Shown: one piece after another, positions 59,943 to 64,000 of the stretch
Layout: each line of letters opens with the position of its first letter
Position numbering within the stretch: position 1 is the stretch's first letter
NCBI RefSeq assembly: GCF_000632225.1
Contig: NZ_JFYV01000015.1
Coordinates: 17,606 to 81,605, forward strand
Direction of reading: 5' to 3'
Origin: Sphingomonas sp. RIT328
Lineage (GTDB): Bacteria > Pseudomonadota > Alphaproteobacteria > Sphingomonadales > Sphingomonadaceae
DNA: 64,000 nt
Made by a program: the position numbers and the translations under genes
The notes under the pieces: generated by a model
What the model saw: only the letters and a program-made list of their open reading frames with translations
The model's database searches: none
Told to the model about the DNA's origin: nothing

Positions 59943-61607
59943 TCAGAACAGCCCGTCCTCGTCATGGGCGGGGTGGCCGATCAGCGCCATGCCCGGCAGC
60001 AGGAAGTCGACGTGAATGTCGCGCTCGCTCGCCATCGTATAGAGATCGGCGATCGCCGGCAGCAGCGTCCGCAACGCGCCTTCGTCCGCCGGGGCGGGGA
60101 CGGGCGCCGCCTCCGCCCGTTCGCTGAGCAGCGCCTGCACCTGTGTGATCGGTCCGCCGAGTGCGAATTCGCTGCCCAGCTCCGCCGCGCTCGTCTCGAG
60201 CAGCGCGACCAGCCGGCGCGCATCCTCGCTGCCGTCGCGGACCAGCCGCTCGGTCCGCGTCACCGCGGTGCGGATCGTGGTCAGCGCGCGGCCGAGCCGC
60301 GCGCCGCCGTCGATGCCGGCGCCGTCATCGCCGAGCAGGCGTTGCGCGCTACCCAGTTCGCCGATCGTCCGGCCGACTTCGGTGGCGGTCGTGCCGAGTC
60401 CCGACGCCGACAGGTCGACCTCCTGCGCCACCACCGCGACGGCGCGACCGATGTCGCTATGCTGCCGGCACAGCAGCCGGGTATTGGTGGCGATCTCCTG
60501 CACGTCGGTGCGGATCGCGCCGAGCCCGTCGATCCGTGCGGTCAGATCGCCGACGGTCGCCGCGATCAGCCGGCCCATCTCCTCCGCCTGCCGCTGCGCC
60601 GCCCTGAGCGGGACGATGATCCGGTCGGCGTCGCTGACGCTGCGGTCGAGCCGGATGAGCGTACCGCGATCCACCTCCCCCGCCTGATCGGCGAGGAGCG
60701 CGCCGAGCGCGGCGACGTCGGGGAGCAGACCCTGGAGATTGCCGATCAGCGCGCCGGTCTCGCGCTCGAAGTCCTGGACGATCTGGGCGAGCTGCGCGGC
60801 GAGCAGCCGCTCGACATGCGCGCGCGCCGCGGGCGGGTAGGCGCGGGCATCGAGCAGCTCGAGCGCGGCGACGACATGGTCGAGCCGCTGGCGGGTGCGA
60901 TCGCCGATCTGCATCGCGTGCAGCAGCCGCAAGACCTTCGTCTGGATCGCCCGCGCGATCGCGCTGACGCGCACGGCGATCTGCGCGCTGCCCGAACGAT
61001 GCTCGCCAAGCGCGCGGGCGTCGGCGAGCAGCCGCTGCGGCAGCGCCGGCACCGCATGGGCGCAATCGCCGGCGAGCCGCCGGTCGGCCTGCTGCACGCC
61101 GACGACCGCCGCATCGAGCGCGTTGAGCGCGCGGATCACCTCGGTCAGCAGCGCCTCGCCCGCGGCGATCTTGTCCTCCATCCCCTCGACGAAGCTGACG
61201 AACTTCGCCTCGCCCGCGGCGGCGATCTTGATGTTCATGCCGTATGCGCGGAGCATGCGCAGCGAGCGGTGCATGTCGAGCACGTGCGCGCGAAGCAGCG
61301 CGGCGATGTCGGTGATCGTCGCGATCCGCCGGCCGCGTGCCGTCAGCGCGGCGGGCAGCGCGGTGATCGCCGCGGCGACCTCGGCAAGATCGTCGGTGGC
61401 GGCGTCGGCGTCGCGCGCATCGAGCGCGGACACAACCGCGTCGAGCCCGCCGACGATCTGCTCGCTCAATTCGATCGCCGCCGCCAGCGCGTCGCCGGCG
61501 CGGACGAAGCGCGCGTCGAGCTCGGCGGCGATCTGCATCAGCGCGTAGCGGATCGGCGGGGGCGGGGGGCTGGCGACGACCAGCTCGCGCGTGCCTGGCG
61601 ACATCAT
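59943..61607 (-). CDS. MCP-like helical protein of the chemotaxis operon
   Basis: A 554-residue, almost wholly helical soluble protein in line with cheW-cheR-cheB. Two segments stand out. Residues 231-250 (AMQIGDRTRQRLDHVV) resemble the QD-RQ phosphatase/receptor-associated motif. Residues 368-400 (VQEIATNTRLL ... AVAVVAQEVDLSA) align with the receptor hairpin IxxIAxQTxLLALN...GFAVVAxEVR, but the tip, normally NAAIEAARAGE, is replaced by CRQHSDIGRA. It has no membrane helix or sensor domain I can name. It may be a soluble receptor relative or a scaffold. GAGGAG lies upstream of ATG 61607. Confidence 0.6.
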   Translation of the reverse strand: MMSPGTRELVVASPPPPPIRYALMQIAAELDARFVRAGDALAAAIELSEQIVGGLDAVVSALDARDADAATDDLAEVAAAITALPAALTARGRRIATITDIAALLRAHVLDMHRSLRMLRAYGMNIKIAAAGEAKFVSFVEGMEDKIAAGEALLTEVIRALNALDAAVVGVQQADRRLAGDCAHAVPALPQRLLADARALGEHRSGSAQIAVRVSAIARAIQTKVLRLLHAMQIGDRTRQRLDHVVAALELLDARAYPPAARAHVERLLAAQLAQIVQDFERETGALIGNLQGLLPDVAALGALLADQAGEVDRGTLIRLDRSVSDADRIIVPLRAAQRQAEEMGRLIAATVGDLTARIDGLGAIRTDVQEIATNTRLLCRQHSDIGRAVAVVAQEVDLSASGLGTTATEVGRTIGELGSAQRLLGDDGAGIDGGARLGRALTTIRTAVTRTERLVRDGSEDARRLVALLETSAAELGSEFALGGPITQVQALLSERAEAAPVPAPADEGALRTLLPAIADLYTMASERDIHVDFLLPGMALIGHPAHDEDGLF

Positions 61608-61616
61608 CGGCTCCTC

Positions 61617-62693
61617 CTAGCGGGTGGCGGCGAGCAACAGCTCCGCCGCAATCGATTCGAGCGGGACGACACGGTCGGCGGCGCCGCGCGCGATCGCCTC
61701 CTTGGGCATGCCGAAGACGATCGAGGTCGCCTCGTCCTGCGCGATCGTGCGGGCGCCCGCTTCCTTCATCTCGAGCAGGCCGCGCGCGCCGTCGTCGCCC
61801 ATGCCGGTCATGATCACGCCGACCGCATTCGCCCCCGCACTGCGCGCCGCCGACCGGAACAGCACGTCGACCGACGGCCGGTGCCGCGACACCAGCGGGC
61901 CGTTGCGGACGGAGACGACATAGCGCGCGCCCTGGCGGTTAAGCATCGTATGGTTGAGCCCGCCGGGCGCGATCAGCACGCGGCCGCGCAGCACCGAATC
62001 GCCGTCCTCGGCCTCCTTGACGTCGACCTCGCACATACTGTCGAGCCGTTTGGCGAAGGCGCGGGTGAAGCTTTCGGGCATATGCTGGACGACGACCATG
62101 CCGGGCGAATCGGCGGGCAAGGCGGTGAGCACCTCGCGCAGCGCCTCAGTCCCCCCGGTCGAGGCGCCGACACACACCACCATCTCGGTCGTGCGGCTCA
62201 TCGCGCGGCCGCTCGGCGGCGGCAGCACCGCATCGGCGGTGAGCCGACGCTGCGGCGTGCCGGTCGCCGCCGGTCGCCGGCCGAGCCGTGCGCGCGCCGC
62301 GCCCTTCACCGTCTCGCAGATCTGGGTATGCGCCTCGATCAGATGATCGGCGACGCCGACCCTCGGCTTGAGGATGACGTCGACCGCGCCCGCGTCGAGC
62401 GCCTGAAGCAACGTCTCCGATCCGTCCTCGATCAGCGAGGAGCACATCACCACCGGCGTCGGGCATTGCGCCATCAGCCGGCGCAGGAAGGTGATGCCGT
62501 CCATCCGCGGCATCTCGACGTCGAGCGTGATGACGTCGGGCACCTCCGCCTGGATGTAGCGCGCCGCGGCGAAGGGGTCGGCGGCGGCGGCGATCACCTC
62601 GATCCCCGGGTCGGCGGAGAGGATCTGCGTCATCGCCTGGCGCACGCTGGCGCTGTCGTCGATGATCAGCACGCGGACCGGTTTGGCGCCCAT
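61617..62693 (-). CDS. cheB: Chemotaxis-specific methylesterase CheB
   Basis: A 358-residue CheB. The N-terminal receiver has [10 protein letters not shown], the phospho-acceptor Asp in [12 protein letters not shown] and Lys in DVILKPRV. A linker leads to the methylesterase/amidase domain with the triad Ser in [11 protein letters not shown], His in [10 protein letters not shown] and Asp in [10 protein letters not shown]. It removes methyl groups from receptor glutamates once phosphorylated by CheA. It lies 1 base after cheR and just before the MCP-like gene, all on the minus strand. CheA is not in the window and may lie to the right. Confidence 0.95.
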   Translation of the reverse strand: MGAKPVRVLIIDDSASVRQAMTQILSADPGIEVIAAAADPFAAARYIQAEVPDVITLDVEMPRMDGITFLRRLMAQCPTPVVMCSSLIEDGSETLLQALDAGAVDVILKPRVGVADHLIEAHTQICETVKGAARARLGRRPAATGTPQRRLTADAVLPPPSGRAMSRTTEMVVCVGASTGGTEALREVLTALPADSPGMVVVQHMPESFTRAFAKRLDSMCEVDVKEAEDGDSVLRGRVLIAPGGLNHTMLNRQGARYVVSVRNGPLVSRHRPSVDVLFRSAARSAGANAVGVIMTGMGDDGARGLLEMKEAGARTIAQDEATSIVFGMPKEAIARGAADRVVPLESIAAELLLAATR

Positions 62694-62694
62694 C

Positions 62695-63546
62695 TCAGCG
62701 CTTCCGGAAGATCGTATTGCCGACCAGTTCGAGCGGCAGGTCGAGATCGGCGAGCGATTCCGAATGGCCGAGGAACAGGTGGCCGCCCGGTTGCAACGTG
62801 TCGAGCAGCCGCCGCACCACCCGTTCCTGTGTCGGCCGGTCGAAATAGATCAGCACGTTGCGGCAGAAGATCATGTCCATTGGCACGCCGACCGGATAAT
62901 GATCGTCCATAAGATTGAGCCGGCCGAAGCTGATCGCCTGGCGCAGTGCCGGGACGATCCGGACCTCGTCGCGATCGGGCGCGGTCGCCTGCAATATGTA
63001 GCGCTGGCGCAGCGCCGGCGGCACCGGGTCGACCGCGGCGCGCGGGAAGATGCCGCGCCGCGCGATCCCCAGCACCTCGGTATCGATGTCGGTGGCGAGG
63101 ATGTCGAAGGCGGGGCCGCCGCGATCCTGCATATAGGCGTCGAGCAGCATCGCCAGCGTATAGGGTTCGGCACCGGTCGAACAGCCCGCGCTCCAGAGAC
63201 GCAGCCGCGGGCGGCGCTCGGCGGCGAGCACCGGCAGCAGCGTCCGCGTCAGAAAGTCGAAATGGCCGGGCTCGCGGAAGAAGTCGGTCTTGTTGGTGGT
63301 GACCGCGTTGAGCAGATGCTCCGCCTCGACCGCGAGGCCGGCGTCGTCGAACAGCCAGGCGCAATAGTCGCCGAGCGTCGCATGGCCGGTGGCACGCAGC
63401 CGCCGGCGCAACCGTCCGCTCAGCATCGTCGTCTTGTTCGAGGGCATCTTGATGCCCGACATGTCGGTGACGAAGGCGGACAGGCGGGCGAAGTCGCGCG
63501 CCGACAGCACATCCTCGGCGATCGGCTGCGAGGCGAGATCGTTCAC
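62695..63546 (-). CDS. cheR: Chemotaxis methyltransferase CheR
   Basis: A 283-residue receptor methyltransferase. The small N-terminal helical domain has [20 protein letters not shown]. The SAM domain follows with [31 protein letters not shown] as motif [13 protein letters not shown] as the acidic strand, [12 protein letters not shown] and [14 protein letters not shown]. It methylates receptor glutamates with SAM. The GTG at 63546 overlaps the cheW stop as GTGA, which fixes this start against a longer reading. Confidence 0.95.
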   Translation of the reverse strand: MNDLASQPIAEDVLSARDFARLSAFVTDMSGIKMPSNKTTMLSGRLRRRLRATGHATLGDYCAWLFDDAGLAVEAEHLLNAVTTNKTDFFREPGHFDFLTRTLLPVLAAERRPRLRLWSAGCSTGAEPYTLAMLLDAYMQDRGGPAFDILATDIDTEVLGIARRGIFPRAAVDPVPPALRQRYILQATAPDRDEVRIVPALRQAISFGRLNLMDDHYPVGVPMDMIFCRNVLIYFDRPTQERVVRRLLDTLQPGGHLFLGHSESLADLDLPLELVGNTIFRKR

Positions 63547-64000
63547 GTCGCCACCACACTCGCGCCGGGGGCGGTCGATTGCGTCAGCACAGCCTCCATG
63601 CCGTCGAGCACGCCCCGCAGGTCGAGCAGTCCGACGAAGCCGCCCTCGCGCCGCAGCACGCTGACGACGTAGCGCGAATGCCAGGCGGTGCCGGTGTCGG
63701 GCACCGCCTCGATCGCCTCGGCCGCCCAGGTACTGACGTCGAGGACGCGATCGACGACGAGGCCGATGACCAGCGGCCGGTCGGCAGCGGTCACCGCCTC
63801 GACCACCAGCACGCGCGTCGCCACCGTCGGCGGCACGGTCGGCAGGCCGAGGCAGGTGCGGAAATCGACCAGCGGGACCGACAGGCCGCGCACGTCGCAC
63901 AACCCGATCAGCCAGTCGGGCGCGTTGGGGACGCGAAAGGCATTGGTGTGATCGAGGATTTCGCGGACGACGGCGATCGGCAGCGCGAACAGCTCTTCGC
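63543..64000 (-). CDS. cheW: CheW coupling protein (5' end beyond window)
   Basis: The C-terminal ~151 residues of CheW, which links receptors to CheA. Seen from the right edge it reads EELFALPIAVVREILDH, then NAPDWLIGLCDVRG (the usual position of the GxxNxRG loop), VPLVDFRTCLGLP, VLVVEAV, VIGLVVDRVLDV and a tail. The start codon lies to the right of base 64000. It is followed by cheR with a GTGA overlap. Confidence 0.9.
   Translation of the reverse strand, partial: EELFALPIAVVREILDHTNAFRVPNAPDWLIGLCDVRGLSVPLVDFRTCLGLPTVPPTVATRVLVVEAVTAADRPLVIGLVVDRVLDVSTWAAEAIEAVPDTGTAWHSRYVVSVLRREGGFVGLLDLRGVLDGMEAVLTQSTAPGASVVAT

Noticed and set aside
59766..62912. A 1048-codon plus-strand frame across the chemotaxis genes
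   Set aside because: It is antisense to phosphatase, MCP-like and cheB genes that have clear motifs. Composition (Arg, His, Asp-rich) is that of antisense high-GC DNA.

Overview
The window is a high-GC, densely packed stretch of what looks like an alphaproteobacterial chromosome, most likely Sphingomonadaceae (Sphingomonas-like). The support is two TonB-dependent receptors with Sphingomonad/Caulobacter-type plugs, a tandem flavin-halogenase/cupin operon, a FecR / TpsB-type transporter / CHASE2-EAL set, a DTG-motif rhodopsin and a YqcI/YcgG-DUF1989 pair. No tRNA, rRNA, CRISPR array, insertion sequence or prophage was recognised. Many neighbouring genes overlap by 1 or 4 bases (TGATG, ATGA, GTGA), which I used to fix several GTG starts.

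Left part (1-7085): a truncated short-chain dehydrogenase, then a minus-strand methyltransferase / LolD-like ATPase / FtsX-like permease / CrtC-AttH-like lipocalin set, then a spore-photoproduct-lyase-like radical SAM gene.

7135-17321 (minus): nine tightly coupled genes (inositol-phosphate synthase, HD-like protein, methyltransferase, Gfo/Idh/MocA dehydrogenase, zinc-ribbon metallo-beta-lactamase-fold protein, stand-alone YcaO, sugar-phosphate isomerase/epimerase, GT4 glycosyltransferase, PIG-L deacetylase). They lie downstream of a Crp/Fnr regulator in the same orientation. Inositol phosphate + glycosyltransferase + PIG-L recalls the first steps of mycothiol synthesis, but the YcaO replaces anything like a cysteine ligase. 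I do not recognise this as a described pathway, and it is the best candidate for a new system here.

17502-23820: a FecR-domain protein with a ~500-residue Ala/Lys-rich helical tail, divergent from a TpsB/ShlB-type outer-membrane transporter and a CHASE2-GGDEF(degenerate)-EAL phosphodiesterase. 23926-35811: a large TonB receptor divergent from an operon of four flavin-halogenase homologues (one with its catalytic residues replaced) and a JmjC-like cupin, with a second cupin convergent to it.

35812-43075: an OmpR-type two-component system, a Tat-exported intradiol-dioxygenase-like lipoprotein, a rhodopsin + retinal-forming (Blh) pair, a heme N-hydroxylase-like gene with its DUF1989 partner behind an FNR-like box, and a GT2 gene. 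43125-53404: a second TonB receptor divergent from a sugar ABC uptake operon (lipoprotein, two permeases, convergent ATPase), followed by a two-gene ABC system with a fused double permease and no binding protein.

53709-64000: a GT4 gene, lldD, tspO, two small proteins, a metallophosphoesterase, an HxlR regulator divergent from an NAD(P)-binding protein, a histidine acid phosphatase, and a chemotaxis set cheW-cheR-cheB plus a receptor-like helical protein, with cheW running off the right edge.
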